Of a stretch of DNA of 64,000 nucleotides, positions 53,485 through 63,003 are shown in pieces; the stretch's first letter is position 1; every line of letters starts with the position of its first letter. The DNA comes from Polaribacter pacificus (GTDB lineage Bacteria > Bacteroidota > Bacteroidia > Flavobacteriales > Flavobacteriaceae). The notes under the pieces were generated by a model. The model searched no databases. It worked only from the letters and a program-made list of their open reading frames with translations, and had not been told where the DNA came from. A program made the position numbers and the translations under genes. The stretch lies in NCBI RefSeq assembly GCF_038024035.1, contig NZ_CP150664.1, forward strand, positions 1,426,001 to 1,490,000. The letters run 5' to 3'.

Positions 53485-53519
53485 AAAAAAGCCTCATCAA
53501 AATTGATGAGGCTTTTTTT
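53485..53519. terminator. Bidirectional terminator between the DUF2892 gene and glyS
   Basis: Stem AAAAAAGCCTCATCA / TGATGAGGCTTTTTTT with a four-base loop, flanked by A and T runs on both sides. It lies between two convergent genes. Confidence 0.85.
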
Positions 53520-53525
53520 AGTTGA

Positions 53526-55067
53526 TTATATTTTTTGCAACCAAGTTTTCATATCGACTGCAGCTCTTATAAGCTCTTTAAGTTCTGAAATTGCAACTCT
53601 CTTTTGCTCCATGGTATCTCTATCTCTAACAGTAACACTGTGGTCTGTTAAGGTTTCGTGATCTACAGTAATACAAAATGGAGTTCCCGCTGCATCCTGT
53701 CTTCTATAACGTTTTCCAACCGCATCTTTTTCATCGTAAAATACATTGAAATCCCATTTTAGATCATCCATAATCTCACGGGCAATTTCTGGCAAACCAT
53801 CTTTTTTAACCAATGGTAAGATAGCTGCTTTGTATGGTGCTAAAACTGCTGGCAATTTTAAAACTGTTCTGGTCGTGTTATTGTCTAACTCTTCTTCTTG
53901 CAAAGCTCTAGAAAATACAGCTAAAAACATTCTGTCCAAACCTATGGATGTTTCTACCACATAAGGAACATAGCTTTTATTTTCTTCGTGATCAAAATAC
54001 TGAAGCTTCTTTCCAGAAAATTCTTCATGCGCTTTTAAATCAAAATCAGTTCTAGAGTGTATCCCCTCTAATTCTTTAAATCCAAATGGAAACTTAAACT
54101 CTATATCAGAAGCTGCATCTGCATAATGAGCCAATTTTTCATGATCGTGGAAACGATAGTTTTCTGCTCCCATACCCAAAGACAAATGCCATCTCATACG
54201 GGTTTCTTTCCATTTTTCGTACCATTCTTTTTGAGTTCCTGGTTTTACAAAAAACTGCATCTCCATCTGCTCAAACTCTCTCATTCTAAAAATAAATTGT
54301 CTAGCAACAATCTCATTTCTAAACGCTTTACCAGTTTGTGCAATCCCAAATGGAATTTTCATACGTCCTGTTTTTTGCACATTTAGAAAGTTCACAAAAA
54401 TACCTTGAGCTGTTTCAGGTCTAAGATATACTTGCATAGAATTTTCTGCAGAAGCACCGATTTGTGTACCAAACATTAAATTAAATTGCTTGACATCAGT
54501 CCAGTTTTTAGATCCAGTTAATGGATCGGCAATTTCTAGCTCTTCTATCAAGGCCTTAACATCAGCAAGATCTTCATTTTCTAAAGATTTTGCCATTCTA
54601 GTTAAGATACTTTTAATTTTCTCGTGGTACCCAAGCACTCTTGGGTTGGTGCTTACAAACTCTTCTTTGTTAAAAGCTTCACCAAAACGCTTCTCAGCTT
54701 TGGCTACTTCTTTATCTATTTTTGCTTCTATTTTAGCACAGTAGTCTTCTACCAAGACATCTGCTCTATAGCGCTTTTTTGAATCTTTATTATCAATTAA
54801 TGGATCATTAAATGCATCAACATGACCAGAGGCCTTCCAAGTGGTTGGGTGCATTAAAATAGAGGCGTCAATACCGACAATGTTTTCATGCATCTGCACC
54901 ATTGCTTTCCACCAATATTCTCTAATATTTTTTTTAAGCTCAACTCCGTTTTGAGCATAATCATACACTGCGCTTAGACCGTCATAGATTTCACTTGACT
55001 GAAATACATATCCGTATTCTTTAGCGTGCGAGAGTACTTTTTTAAATTGATCTTCTTGTTTTGCCAT
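53526..55067 (-). CDS. glyS: Glycyl-tRNA synthetase (dimeric, class II)
   Basis: 513 residues. Class II motifs are seen: FNLMFGT (motif region 1), QVYLRPETAQGIFVNFLNV, FRNEIVARQFIFRMREFEQMEMQFF and GLDRMFLAVF (motif 3). It is the eukaryote-like alpha2 form, which charges tRNA-Gly and differs from the alpha2beta2 enzyme of most bacteria. Bacteroidota use this form. The ATG at 55067 is 8 bases after a perfect -7 box, so the leader is very short. Confidence 0.96.
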   Translation of the reverse strand: MAKQEDQFKKVLSHAKEYGYVFQSSEIYDGLSAVYDYAQNGVELKKNIREYWWKAMVQMHENIVGIDASILMHPTTWKASGHVDAFNDPLIDNKDSKKRYRADVLVEDYCAKIEAKIDKEVAKAEKRFGEAFNKEEFVSTNPRVLGYHEKIKSILTRMAKSLENEDLADVKALIEELEIADPLTGSKNWTDVKQFNLMFGTQIGASAENSMQVYLRPETAQGIFVNFLNVQKTGRMKIPFGIAQTGKAFRNEIVARQFIFRMREFEQMEMQFFVKPGTQKEWYEKWKETRMRWHLSLGMGAENYRFHDHEKLAHYADAASDIEFKFPFGFKELEGIHSRTDFDLKAHEEFSGKKLQYFDHEENKSYVPYVVETSIGLDRMFLAVFSRALQEEELDNNTTRTVLKLPAVLAPYKAAILPLVKKDGLPEIAREIMDDLKWDFNVFYDEKDAVGKRYRRQDAAGTPFCITVDHETLTDHSVTVRDRDTMEQKRVAISELKELIRAAVDMKTWLQKI

Positions 55068-55075
55068 AATGACTA

Positions 55076-55105
55076 CAAAGATACATCAAACTAAAAAGTG
55101 AACAA
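55076..55105 (-). promoter_or_regulatory. Promoter of glyS (TTG - 19 bp - TATCTTTG)
   Basis: On the minus strand, TTG (55105-55103), 19 bases, then TATCTTTG (55083-55076), eight bases before the ATG. This is the best-formed Bacteroidota promoter in the window. Confidence 0.75.
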
Positions 55106-55112
55106 GAAAAAC

Positions 55113-55676
55113 TTAAGCTAGTTTTTTACATCGATACACAAAAGCAGGTGGAAAATTTAAAGCTTCAAAAGTTAGTGATATGTCTTTGTGAAACACCGCT
55201 TTTAATTTTTTAAAATAACTTAAACTGTATTGGTATTGAATAAAATCTCCATTGACAGCCAAGACTTTATATGAGTTCTCTAAGATTGCCTTTGTAACCT
55301 CGTTTGGAATAATGGTTAGTGGCAGGCTAGAAATAATATGACAGGCCTTAGAAATTTTTAACTTTTCTAACTCCTCACAAATATTTTCTGCCGAGGTATT
55401 TAAAAGCGTTAATTGCGGATGTGAAATTCGTTGCATTTGTTTGTGAAAATTTTCATTAATTTCAAAACAAATTAACTGGGTGTTGGGTTGAATGTTTTTT
55501 AAGATATACTTTGTGATGGCTCCATTTCCTGGTCCAAGCTCTACAATAACGTCTGCATTTTTAAAATCGATACTTTTTAACATCCTGGCTGCTAAGAATC
55601 GTGAACTCGGGATCAAGGTCCCAGAAGTCTTATAAGTTTTAACCGCCTCTTTTAAAAAATCAATTTTCGTATGCAT
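55113..55676 (-). CDS. SAM-dependent methyltransferase (phospholipid/rRNA dimethyladenosine-like)
   Basis: 187 residues. The SAM motif is VIVELGPGNGAITKYIL, with a later segment IISSLPLTIIP taking the place of the NPPY-like catalytic loop. The fold resembles KsgA and the PmtA-type phospholipid N-methyltransferases. The start KIDFLKEAVKTYKTSGTLIPSSRFLA matches the latter, which add methyl groups to phosphatidylethanolamine, but the substrate is not proven. It is divergent from comF. Confidence 0.8.
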   Translation of the reverse strand: MHTKIDFLKEAVKTYKTSGTLIPSSRFLAARMLKSIDFKNADVIVELGPGNGAITKYILKNIQPNTQLICFEINENFHKQMQRISHPQLTLLNTSAENICEELEKLKISKACHIISSLPLTIIPNEVTKAILENSYKVLAVNGDFIQYQYSLSYFKKLKAVFHKDISLTFEALNFPPAFVYRCKKLA

Positions 55677-55727
55677 AATCCTATTTTAATTTATGTATCT
55701 TAACTTCAAATTGTTAAGAAATATAGT

Positions 55728-56417
55728 ATGAAAAAATCTCTAAAAGGGTTTTTCCAGTTGTTTTACCCTAATTTATGTGTTTGTTGTCAATTAGAACTAT
55801 TTAACAACGAACAAATACTTTGTTCTACTTGTAGACATGATTTACCCATTATTTGTTACAAAGATTTTAAAAAAAATAAAATCACTAATGTTTTTGCTGG
55901 GAAAATTCCTTTAGAAATGGCTATCTCATTTTTATATTTTCACAAAGATGGCAAATCTCAACAATTAATACATCATTTAAAATATAAAGATCGTCAAGAA
56001 ATTGGAAGTTTTATTGGAGAATGGTTTGGCTCACAACTAAAAGCTTCAAATCAATTAGATACAATTGATTGCATTGTGCCAGTTCCACTACATCCAAAAA
56101 AAAGAAAACAACGCGGCTACAACCAATTGACAAAATTTGGATTAGCACTAGAAAAACAACTAAATATCCCTTATACACCTGATATTTTAATAAGGACATC
56201 ATCAAGAAAAACCCAAACGTTTAAAGAGCGTTTTGAACGTTTTGAAAACACCCATACCATTTTTAAATTAAAGAACACCACAAGCTTTAAAAACAAGCAT
56301 GTTCTTTTAATAGATGATGTATTAACAACAGGAGCTACCTTAGAATCTTGTTGCAAGGCACTGTTAAAAAGTGAAAACATCAAAATTAGTATTGCAACCA
56401 TTGCATTTACAGAATAA
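55728..56417 (+). CDS. comF: ComF family phosphoribosyltransferase
   Basis: 229 residues. An N-terminal double CxxC zinc site (CVCCQLELFNNEQILCSTC) is followed by a phosphoribosyltransferase fold with the PRPP motif VLLIDDVLTTGATLESC and the conserved VPVPLHPKKRKQRGYNQ. ComF is required for DNA uptake in naturally competent bacteria; in other lineages its role is open. Confidence 0.93.
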   Translation: MKKSLKGFFQLFYPNLCVCCQLELFNNEQILCSTCRHDLPIICYKDFKKNKITNVFAGKIPLEMAISFLYFHKDGKSQQLIHHLKYKDRQEIGSFIGEWFGSQLKASNQLDTIDCIVPVPLHPKKRKQRGYNQLTKFGLALEKQLNIPYTPDILIRTSSRKTQTFKERFERFENTHTIFKLKNTTSFKNKHVLLIDDVLTTGATLESCCKALLKSENIKISIATIAFTE

Positions 56418-56481
56418 TTAACGTCAAATCTTGATTGGTTCAGTTAAAATTTTTGTTATTTTGCATTTAAAATAGACATTC

Positions 56482-58086
56482 TTGAGACATACGGGTACGC
56501 TTTTGTTTGTAATTATTCTTCTTATTTTTTTAACAAGTAATTGTGCAAAAAAAGGAAGACCTAGTGGGGGTAAAAAAGACAGCATAGCCCCTATGATGGT
56601 TACTGCAAACCCACCTTATAAAACCTTAAATTTTAAAGAGAATAAAATTAAAATTTACTTCGATGAGTTTATTATTCTCAAAGATGTAAACAAGCAATTT
56701 ATTGTTTCTCCTCCTTTAAAATACACACCAACTATAGAGCCTCAAGGAGCTGCAAGTAAATCTATTACTATTAAATTTAAAGACACCTTACAAGCAAACA
56801 CCACCTACACGATTAATTTTGGGAACAGTATAGAAGACAATAATGAGAACAATCCTTTAAAGGGCTTTCACTATATTTTTTCTACAGGAAACTACATCGA
56901 TTCATTATATACATCAGGATCTGTAAAAGATGCCTATGAGAGTACAACAAGTAAAAATATCAACATTTTGCTGTATAAAATTGACAGTAGCTATCAAGAT
57001 TCTATCGTTTATCTTAAGAAACCCAACTACGTTACAAATACGCTAGATTCATCTCTTTTTAGGTTAAATAATTTAGAAAAAGGAAGCTATAAGTTAATTG
57101 CCATGAAGGATGCTGCCAACAATTACCTTTTTAACCCTAAAAGTGATAAAATTGGTTTTGTAGAGCAACCTCTTAGCTTGCCTAGAGACAGCGTACTACT
57201 TAAATCAATAGTACTCTTTAAAGAAATACCGCCTTTCCGACTTTTAAGCCCTAAAGAAGTGAGCAAAGGTCATTTGCTCTTTCCTTTTGAAGGCGAAGCA
57301 GAAGGCTTGTCTATAGAACCTCTATTGGCAGGTAATTCTGATTTTAAAAGTTTTTCAAGGTTTGAAACCGGTAAGGATTCTTTAAATTTTTGGTTTTCGA
57401 ATTACAGCAGTGACTCAATTCAATTAAAAATTACTGCTAAAAAATTTAGCGACACACTTACACTTCCATTAAGAAAGAAAGTAATCGACTCATTAAAAAT
57501 AAACTCAAATACTAGTAGAACACTTGAGTTAAAAGACACGTTAACCCTAACCAGCAACAACCCAATTGTAACTTTAGATCTTACTAAAATTAAGCTAAGC
57601 ACACAAGATTCAGTTGCAGTTGAATTTACTCCTGTGTTGTCTAAAGACTCAAATAAACTTCAGTTTTTATTTGAAAAAACACCTACCAGTTCTTATCGTC
57701 TAGAGCTCTTACCAAAAGCATTGACAGATGTTTTTAACACTCACAATGACAGTCTTAGGTATCGCTTCTCTACTAAAGAAACCTCTGATTACGGAAGTAT
57801 AGAACTTGCTGTTAAAGGAAGTAATTTTCCAGCAATAATCGAGCTATTGACAGAAAAGGGAAAACTTGTTCAAAGATATTTTGTTTCTAAACAAACAAAT
57901 CTTAGTTTTGCACTTTTAAAGCCGGGAAAATATAAACTTAGAGCTATTATTGACAGCAACAACAACAAGCGTTGGGATACTGGAAACTATCTAAAAAAAT
58001 TACAACCCGAAAAAATTATATACTCCCCCAAAATTTTTCCTATTAAGGAAAATTTCCAATTTTCTGAAACATTTATCCTCCAATGA
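56482..58086 (+). CDS. Surface lipoprotein with Big_5/SbsA-like Ig domain
   Basis: 534 residues from TTG at 56482. No ATG precedes the signal, and the first ATG in frame would remove the signal sequence. A lipoprotein signal (LLFVIILLIFLTSNC) is followed by KKGRPSGGKKDSIAP, a Gly/Lys linker. An SbsA/Big_5-like Ig domain (about 35-125, with KIKIYFDEFIILKD) precedes about 350 residues of beta-rich sequence that I cannot name. The C-terminal part (LRAIIDSNNNKRWDTGNYL) has a calcium-loop look. Exposed at the outer membrane, role unknown. Confidence 0.75.
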   Translation: MRHTGTLLFVIILLIFLTSNCAKKGRPSGGKKDSIAPMMVTANPPYKTLNFKENKIKIYFDEFIILKDVNKQFIVSPPLKYTPTIEPQGAASKSITIKFKDTLQANTTYTINFGNSIEDNNENNPLKGFHYIFSTGNYIDSLYTSGSVKDAYESTTSKNINILLYKIDSSYQDSIVYLKKPNYVTNTLDSSLFRLNNLEKGSYKLIAMKDAANNYLFNPKSDKIGFVEQPLSLPRDSVLLKSIVLFKEIPPFRLLSPKEVSKGHLLFPFEGEAEGLSIEPLLAGNSDFKSFSRFETGKDSLNFWFSNYSSDSIQLKITAKKFSDTLTLPLRKKVIDSLKINSNTSRTLELKDTLTLTSNNPIVTLDLTKIKLSTQDSVAVEFTPVLSKDSNKLQFLFEKTPTSSYRLELLPKALTDVFNTHNDSLRYRFSTKETSDYGSIELAVKGSNFPAIIELLTEKGKLVQRYFVSKQTNLSFALLKPGKYKLRAIIDSNNNKRWDTGNYLKKLQPEKIIYSPKIFPIKENFQFSETFILQ

Positions 58087-58139
58087 TTAAGAACAATTGA
58101 TTTTTTTTAAACATCTATTAATTATTGAAGTATTCGATT

Positions 58140-58922
58140 ATGAAATTTTTTACAACACTTTTTTTTATTTGTGTTTTTAGTATTTCTGTAAAAGCCCAAG
58201 AGGCCATACATGAAGTCGGTGTTTTTCTCGGGACAGGAGCAATACAAACAGATTTTGGACAACGAAATGATTTTTTTAGCAGTTATGGAAATAACGTAAT
58301 TTCTTTTAGTGCCACTCATTACATCCAATTTTACAGCCAAGAACTTAAAGTGAGTGATCGCTACCATTGGAAAAAGCATTTTATGCTAAAGTCTGAAATC
58401 AATATTTTTACGAGAGCAAATTTTGAGCATTTTGGAAAATATACAGAAGGAAGTAGTGTATCAGCACAAAAATTAAGTGCTATGAAAGGGCATGCTTCTG
58501 TTATGAGTATAGGTGTTTCTGCCGAATACTACCTTAGAAGCTTGTACAATGATGTGCTCTGGAATCCATTTGTAACTCTAGGTTTTAAATATTCTTGGTA
58601 CAATAATGGTTTGGAATCAGATCTTGGTGATTGGAGAACAGATATCACTGTACTCCCTGGTAAATACCAAACCCCAAACGCTCTTAATGTTGGAAGGGGA
58701 AGCACACCTACAATTGCCTTAGGTGCTGGAACTAGGCTTCGATTAACAAGTCGCCTAGACCTAGCAGGTATTTTTAACTGGCATATTTACTTTTCAGACA
58801 CTGTAGATGGATTACAAGCCGATGTTCCGGAAAATAGAAATGATGAGTGGATGACAAACATCCAAGTTGGGTTGATTTACGATCTAAGATCAAGCGCTAA
58901 AAGCAAGGCCTACTGTTTTTAA
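58140..58922 (+). CDS. Flavobacterial outer-membrane barrel protein (THC0290_0291-like)
   Basis: 260 residues from ATG at 58140; the five-codon-longer TTG frame is rejected because the signal peptide starts MKFFTTLFFICVFS. The pattern HEVGVFLGTGAIQTDFGQRND and HYIQFYSQELK resembles a conserved Flavobacteriaceae family that I recall as THC0290_0291. The rest is barrel-like and ends in a Cys-Phe. No function known. Confidence 0.75.
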   Translation: MKFFTTLFFICVFSISVKAQEAIHEVGVFLGTGAIQTDFGQRNDFFSSYGNNVISFSATHYIQFYSQELKVSDRYHWKKHFMLKSEINIFTRANFEHFGKYTEGSSVSAQKLSAMKGHASVMSIGVSAEYYLRSLYNDVLWNPFVTLGFKYSWYNNGLESDLGDWRTDITVLPGKYQTPNALNVGRGSTPTIALGAGTRLRLTSRLDLAGIFNWHIYFSDTVDGLQADVPENRNDEWMTNIQVGLIYDLRSSAKSKAYCF

Positions 58923-58925
58923 GGA

Positions 58926-60074
58926 CTATTGAGAAAGTGCAGAATCAAGATCTTCAATTAGGTCTTCAATATCTTCAATACCTACACTTAACCGGATTAA
59001 AGAATCTGTAATACCAATCTTTAATCTTTCAGCTTCTGGGATACTTGCATGACTCATGGTTACTGGGTGATTTACCAAACTTTCTACACCCCCTAAAGAT
59101 TCTGCTAAAGCAAAAACCTTCGTGTTTTCTAAAAACAAAAAAGCTGCAGCTTTGCTTTGATCTTTTAACTTAAAAGAAACCATTCCTCCAAAATCATCCA
59201 TTTGTTTTTTTGCAATTGAATAATTAGGATGACTTTCCAAGCCTGGATAATAAACCGTTTCAACTTTAGGATGACTGGATAAAAATGCTGCAACTGCTTT
59301 TCCATTTTCACAATGGCGTTGCATCCTTAAATGCAATGTTTTAACACCTCTTAAAGCCAAAAAAGAATCCATCGGGCCCGCAATAGCACCTGCTGCAAAC
59401 TGAATAAAATGCAATTCTTCTGCTAAACTTGCGTCTTTCACCATAAGAGCTCCCATTATAAGATCTGAGTGACCACCTAAATACTTTGTAGCAGAATGCA
59501 TTACAATATCTGCTCCTAAATCAAGAGGTCTTTGCAAATAAGGCGTAGCGAACGTATTGTCAACAGCAATTGTAATGGCTGAGTTAATTGCTTTTGTAGC
59601 CTTGCAAATTTCTTTAATATCAGCAATCTTCATCAACGGATTTGTAGGCGTTTCTATCCAAATTAATTGGGTCTTCTCTGTGATTGCTTTACGAACATTG
59701 TCTGTAGAATCCATGTCTACAAATTGAAATTTCAATCCGTATTTTTCAAACAATTGTTTAAACATTCTATACGTACCTCCATAGAGATCATCACCTGCAA
59801 TAACATGATCCCCAGGTTTCAATCTTCTCAATACACAATCAATAGCAGACATACCAGAAGAAAAAGCAAAACCATGAGTTCCATTTTCGATGGCAGCAAA
59901 ACTATCCTCTAATGCTGTTCTTGTTGGGTTAGCAGATCTAGAATACCCATAGCCTTTATGCTGACCTGGACTAGCCTGTGCATAGGTAGACGTTTGAAAT
60001 ATCGGCGGCATTATTGCCCCTGTTGAAGCTTCGTGCTTTTGCCCACCGTGTATGGTTTTGGTATTAAACTTCAC
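58926..60074 (-). CDS. Cystathionine gamma-synthase/lyase family PLP enzyme
   Basis: 382 residues, Cys/Met metabolism PLP enzyme. GSS-like IIFQTSTYAQASPGQH, the substrate loop and the PLP lysine in HSATKYLGGHSDLIMG are clear. It catalyses either cystathionine synthesis from O-acyl-homoserine and cysteine, or cleavage to cysteine. The sequence cannot separate the two. The start is GTG at 60074 (KFNTKTIHGG follows). The DinB gene ends 16 bases upstream. Confidence 0.92.
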   Translation of the reverse strand: MKFNTKTIHGGQKHEASTGAIMPPIFQTSTYAQASPGQHKGYGYSRSANPTRTALEDSFAAIENGTHGFAFSSGMSAIDCVLRRLKPGDHVIAGDDLYGGTYRMFKQLFEKYGLKFQFVDMDSTDNVRKAITEKTQLIWIETPTNPLMKIADIKEICKATKAINSAITIAVDNTFATPYLQRPLDLGADIVMHSATKYLGGHSDLIMGALMVKDASLAEELHFIQFAAGAIAGPMDSFLALRGVKTLHLRMQRHCENGKAVAAFLSSHPKVETVYYPGLESHPNYSIAKKQMDDFGGMVSFKLKDQSKAAAFLFLENTKVFALAESLGGVESLVNHPVTMSHASIPEAERLKIGITDSLIRLSVGIEDIEDLIEDLDSALSQ

Positions 60075-60090
60075 TGCTGGTCTGTTTTTA

Positions 60091-60546
60091 TTAAACTAGT
60101 TTCTTTAATGCCTTGATGATTCCTAAGTGCATTCCTTCATGAAAGTTATTAAATGTAATTGCATCATCAAGTGAATTTAGAACAAAACCAGTACTGGTTG
60201 TATAACTTTCATAATTATCAAAAATCCCAGCTTCGTAATCTTCAACTAAAGTGTCTGGCAATCCAATTAGTAAATCTTTTACCTCATCAAACTCTTCATC
60301 AGAAAAAGGAGTCGTAGGAAAAGTGCCCTTTCTATAATTTGCAATTAATTCTTCTGGCACTAAACAGTTAACTCCTGATAATTTATAATGAAGCAATTGT
60401 TGAGTAACCACCAGATGTGCAACATTCCAAGTAATGTTATTTTTAAAACCAGTTGGAATATGGTTTAATTGTTCTATACTTAATCCGTCTATTTCCTTTT
60501 CTACCAAGGTTCTTGATACGGATAATATTTCAAATTGGGTTTTCAT
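60091..60546 (-). CDS. DinB-like protein
   Basis: 151 residues of four-helix-bundle type. The start LVEKEIDGLSIEQLNHIPTG, the HLVVTQQLLHYKL segment with a His, and HEGMHLGIIKAL near the C-terminus supply the three histidines of the DinB/YfiT metal site. These proteins are metal-dependent transferases (bacillithiol or mycothiol S-transferases in some groups). The substrate is unknown. It lies in an operon with the PLP enzyme. Confidence 0.85.
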   Translation of the reverse strand: MKTQFEILSVSRTLVEKEIDGLSIEQLNHIPTGFKNNITWNVAHLVVTQQLLHYKLSGVNCLVPEELIANYRKGTFPTTPFSDEEFDEVKDLLIGLPDTLVEDYEAGIFDNYESYTTSTGFVLNSLDDAITFNNFHEGMHLGIIKALKKLV

Positions 60547-60655
60547 AAATTGAGTTTTATACTGTTCTATGCCAAATTTTGGTCACAGTTATTTTTTGTA
60601 AAAATAGCAAAGACTATTGATTTTTACTTTCTTTGTAATATAAATCTTCATCAGC

Positions 60656-61006
60656 ATGCAAAAAGTATATTATTTACAAACTTGTGACACCTGCAGACGC
60701 ATTTTAAAAGAAATCAACTTGGCTGGATTCGAAAAACAAGAAATAAAAGCCAACCCTATCTCGGTCAAACAACTTGAAGAACTGCATCAGTTATCAAAAT
60801 CGTATGAAGCCTTGTTTAACAAAAGAGCGAAGCTATACAAATCTATGGATTTGAAAAATCAAGATCTAACCGAAACTGATTACAGACAGTATCTATTAGA
60901 TGAATATACCTTTTTAAAAAGACCTGTTTTTGTTGTAGATGATACAATTTTTATTGGCAATAGTCCTAAGGAAATTGAGCTTCTAAAAGCAAAACTCGGC
61001 CAATGA
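60656..61006 (+). CDS. ArsC/Spx-family thioredoxin-fold protein
   Basis: 116 residues, arsenate-reductase/Spx fold. The active motif is TCDTCRRIL with a CxxC at 11-14, as in Spx-like members rather than the single-Cys ArsC. KLYKSMDLKNQDLTETDYRQYL and FLKRPVFVVDD, containing the RP dipeptide, are typical. It may act as a redox protein or arsenate reductase. No ars operon is nearby. Confidence 0.85.
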   Translation: MQKVYYLQTCDTCRRILKEINLAGFEKQEIKANPISVKQLEELHQLSKSYEALFNKRAKLYKSMDLKNQDLTETDYRQYLLDEYTFLKRPVFVVDDTIFIGNSPKEIELLKAKLGQ

Positions 61007-61009
61007 CAT

Positions 61010-61035
61010 AGCATTTAATTAATGCTTCTCTTTTT
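61010..61035 (+). terminator. Weak terminator after the ArsC-like gene
   Basis: AGCATT and AATGCT pair around TAATT and precede TCTCTTTTT. The stem has only six pairs, so activity is uncertain. It overlaps the last bases of the opposing gene. Confidence 0.4.
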
Positions 61036-61432
61036 ATGATTCTTTGTAGTCTTCGTATGATTTTTCTTCTACCAAGGCTGAACCCGTATACTCATTGATT
61101 TCTTTTTTCACAACAGAGCGATCATCGTTGGTGTAATATACGGCTCTAGCCAACGCAATAAAAGTCTCTCCAAAATCTTTAGCCAACTCACACTCTCGAA
61201 TATCGTCTTCTATTTTCCAGAGTTTTTTATTAACAGTCAACAAATTAGCATACAATTTTTTTAAAACTTCTTGGTCTTTTGCCTCTTTATAAATTTGCTC
61301 AACTACTGGGGTTAAAGATTGGTATTCATTTTGAATATTGATACGTTTTTTTGCATCTGCTATTTTAACCAATTTTATCTCTAAAATGCTGTACTTATCT
61401 AAAATTTCTCCATTGGATACTTCTATTTTCAT
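61034..61432 (-). CDS. DUF6165 family protein
   Basis: 132 residues, soluble, mostly helical. The N-terminal EVSNGEILDKYSILEIKLVKI and the ENDIRECELAKDFG-like segment are what I associate with DUF6165, a family often seen next to LPS or glycan genes; no such genes are near here. Function unknown. It follows the Glu-rich gene by 11 bases and is probably co-transcribed. Confidence 0.75.
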   Translation of the reverse strand: MKIEVSNGEILDKYSILEIKLVKIADAKKRINIQNEYQSLTPVVEQIYKEAKDQEVLKKLYANLLTVNKKLWKIEDDIRECELAKDFGETFIALARAVYYTNDDRSVVKKEINEYTGSALVEEKSYEDYKES

Positions 61433-61443
61433 CTAGTAGGTTT

Positions 61444-62271
61444 TTAATCGTTAAAAGTTCGTTCTACGATCTCCATAAAACGGGTTTCATACTCTTCTTT
61501 ATCGGTCCAATCGTAATCTGGTTTGACCATCTTATTAACAAACTTCTTAGCTTCTTTTTGTGTTTTTACTGTATTTAATTGAGAAATAACCCTGTTAAAA
61601 TCTTCTTGACTCCCAGCAAAAAGGTGTTTTACAAAAGCAATTCGATCATTTAATCCAATTTGTAAAGCTGGGCTCGTTTGAGGTGCAGACGGGTTGACTT
61701 CTGTTGGTTTTCCAAACAAGTCCGCTGCAACGTCAATAGAAATCGTATCTGATAATTCTTCATCTAAGGTAGGAATCTTCTTTTCGACCTTTTCTTCTTC
61801 TACCTTCTGCTCATCTTCCTTTTCTTCCTCTAGATTGGTTACTTCTAGTTCTGGAACCTCATCAAACAAGGCTTCTAACTCATCAAAAGGCTGTTCTAGA
61901 ACTGTCTCTTCTATCTCTAATTGTATTTCTGTTTCCTGCTCCTCTTCCTCAACCTCTATTTCTACCTCCAAATTAGTATTCTCTATCTCTAGAGTGACTT
62001 CATTTTCCTCTAGTACAACTTCTGACTCTTCTTCTATAACTGAAGTAATCAATTTTTCTTTTGCAGCTTCTTCTATTTTAGCAATCAGTTCTTCTTTCGA
62101 TTCAGTTGCGTTTGGTGTTGTATTGATGTATTCTTCTACATAAGCAAGAAGTGCAAGTTTTTCATAAACTTGATATGCTTTTTGTTTTAAAACAAAAATA
62201 TCATCTTTATTTTTAAGCTGTAAGATACTGTGTGCTATACTGGTTAAGTCTGCTGCTAATTTTTTGTGCAT
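61444..62271 (-). CDS. Conserved unknown protein with Glu-rich centre
   Basis: 275 residues. A helical N-terminal part (1-70, HKKLAADLTSIAHSILQLKN) is followed by an acidic low-complexity region (about 70-175, runs of EEE, EIE and VEEEEQ), then a compact C-terminal part (about 200-275: IGLNDRIAFVKHLF, GSQEDFNRVISQLN, DYDWTDKEEYETRFMEIVERTF). The C-terminal segment is the most likely conserved domain. No enzymatic motif. The layout suggests a flexible acidic linker between two helical domains; no role known. Confidence 0.7.
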   Translation of the reverse strand: MHKKLAADLTSIAHSILQLKNKDDIFVLKQKAYQVYEKLALLAYVEEYINTTPNATESKEELIAKIEEAAKEKLITSVIEEESEVVLEENEVTLEIENTNLEVEIEVEEEEQETEIQLEIEETVLEQPFDELEALFDEVPELEVTNLEEEKEDEQKVEEEKVEKKIPTLDEELSDTISIDVAADLFGKPTEVNPSAPQTSPALQIGLNDRIAFVKHLFAGSQEDFNRVISQLNTVKTQKEAKKFVNKMVKPDYDWTDKEEYETRFMEIVERTFND

Positions 62272-62379
62272 AAGATTGATTGATTAAATAATGAAACGCA
62301 TCTTTTTTTTAATAAATTTGTTCGAATTGAATTATCAGTCAAATTTGTATTGATGATTTTCAAGTTTTAAAATTACAAA

Positions 62380-63003
62380 ATGTTTCTCGAAAATACAGTA
62401 AATCATACAGAACAATTTGGTTGGATAGAAGTTATTTGTGGGTCGATGTTCTCTGGTAAAACTGAAGAGCTTATCCGCAGACTTAAACGAGCAAAATTCG
62501 CAAAACAACGGGTAGAAATTTTTAAACCTACCGTAGACACGCGCTACGATGATGAAATGGTGGTATCCCATGATTCCAACGAAATAAGATCTACACCTGT
62601 ACCAGCCGCCGCAAATATTCGATTGCTTGCAAACGATGTTGATGTTATAGGGATTGATGAAGCTCAATTTTTTGACGATGAGATTGTCTCAGTTTGTAAT
62701 GATTTAGCCAATCGAGGCATTCGAGTAATTATTGCAGGATTAGACATGGATTTTAAGGGCAATCCTTTTGGACCGATGCCTGCTTTAATGGCCACTGCAG
62801 AATATGTAACCAAAGTACATGCAGTTTGTACCCACACAGGAAATCTAGCACATTATAGTTTTAGAAAAGCAAACAATGACAGGCTAGTATTATTGGGTGA
62901 AGTTGAGCAATATGAACCATTAAGCCGTGCAGCTTATTACAAAGCTCTTAGAAAACAACAAGAAGAAAAAGGACTCCCAAATCCATCAAAAGAAGATGAA
63001 TAA
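62380..63003 (+). CDS. tdk: Thymidine kinase (type II)
   Basis: 207 residues. The P-loop GSMFSGKT (21-28), DEAQFFDD (Walker B region) and the catalytic Glu are present. The C-terminal lasso region reads [16 protein letters not shown], so only one Cys remains of the usual zinc-binding set; this is a degenerate zinc site. It phosphorylates thymidine in the salvage pathway. It overlaps alr by 8 bases. Confidence 0.94.
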   Translation: MFLENTVNHTEQFGWIEVICGSMFSGKTEELIRRLKRAKFAKQRVEIFKPTVDTRYDDEMVVSHDSNEIRSTPVPAAANIRLLANDVDVIGIDEAQFFDDEIVSVCNDLANRGIRVIIAGLDMDFKGNPFGPMPALMATAEYVTKVHAVCTHTGNLAHYSFRKANNDRLVLLGEVEQYEPLSRAAYYKALRKQQEEKGLPNPSKEDE

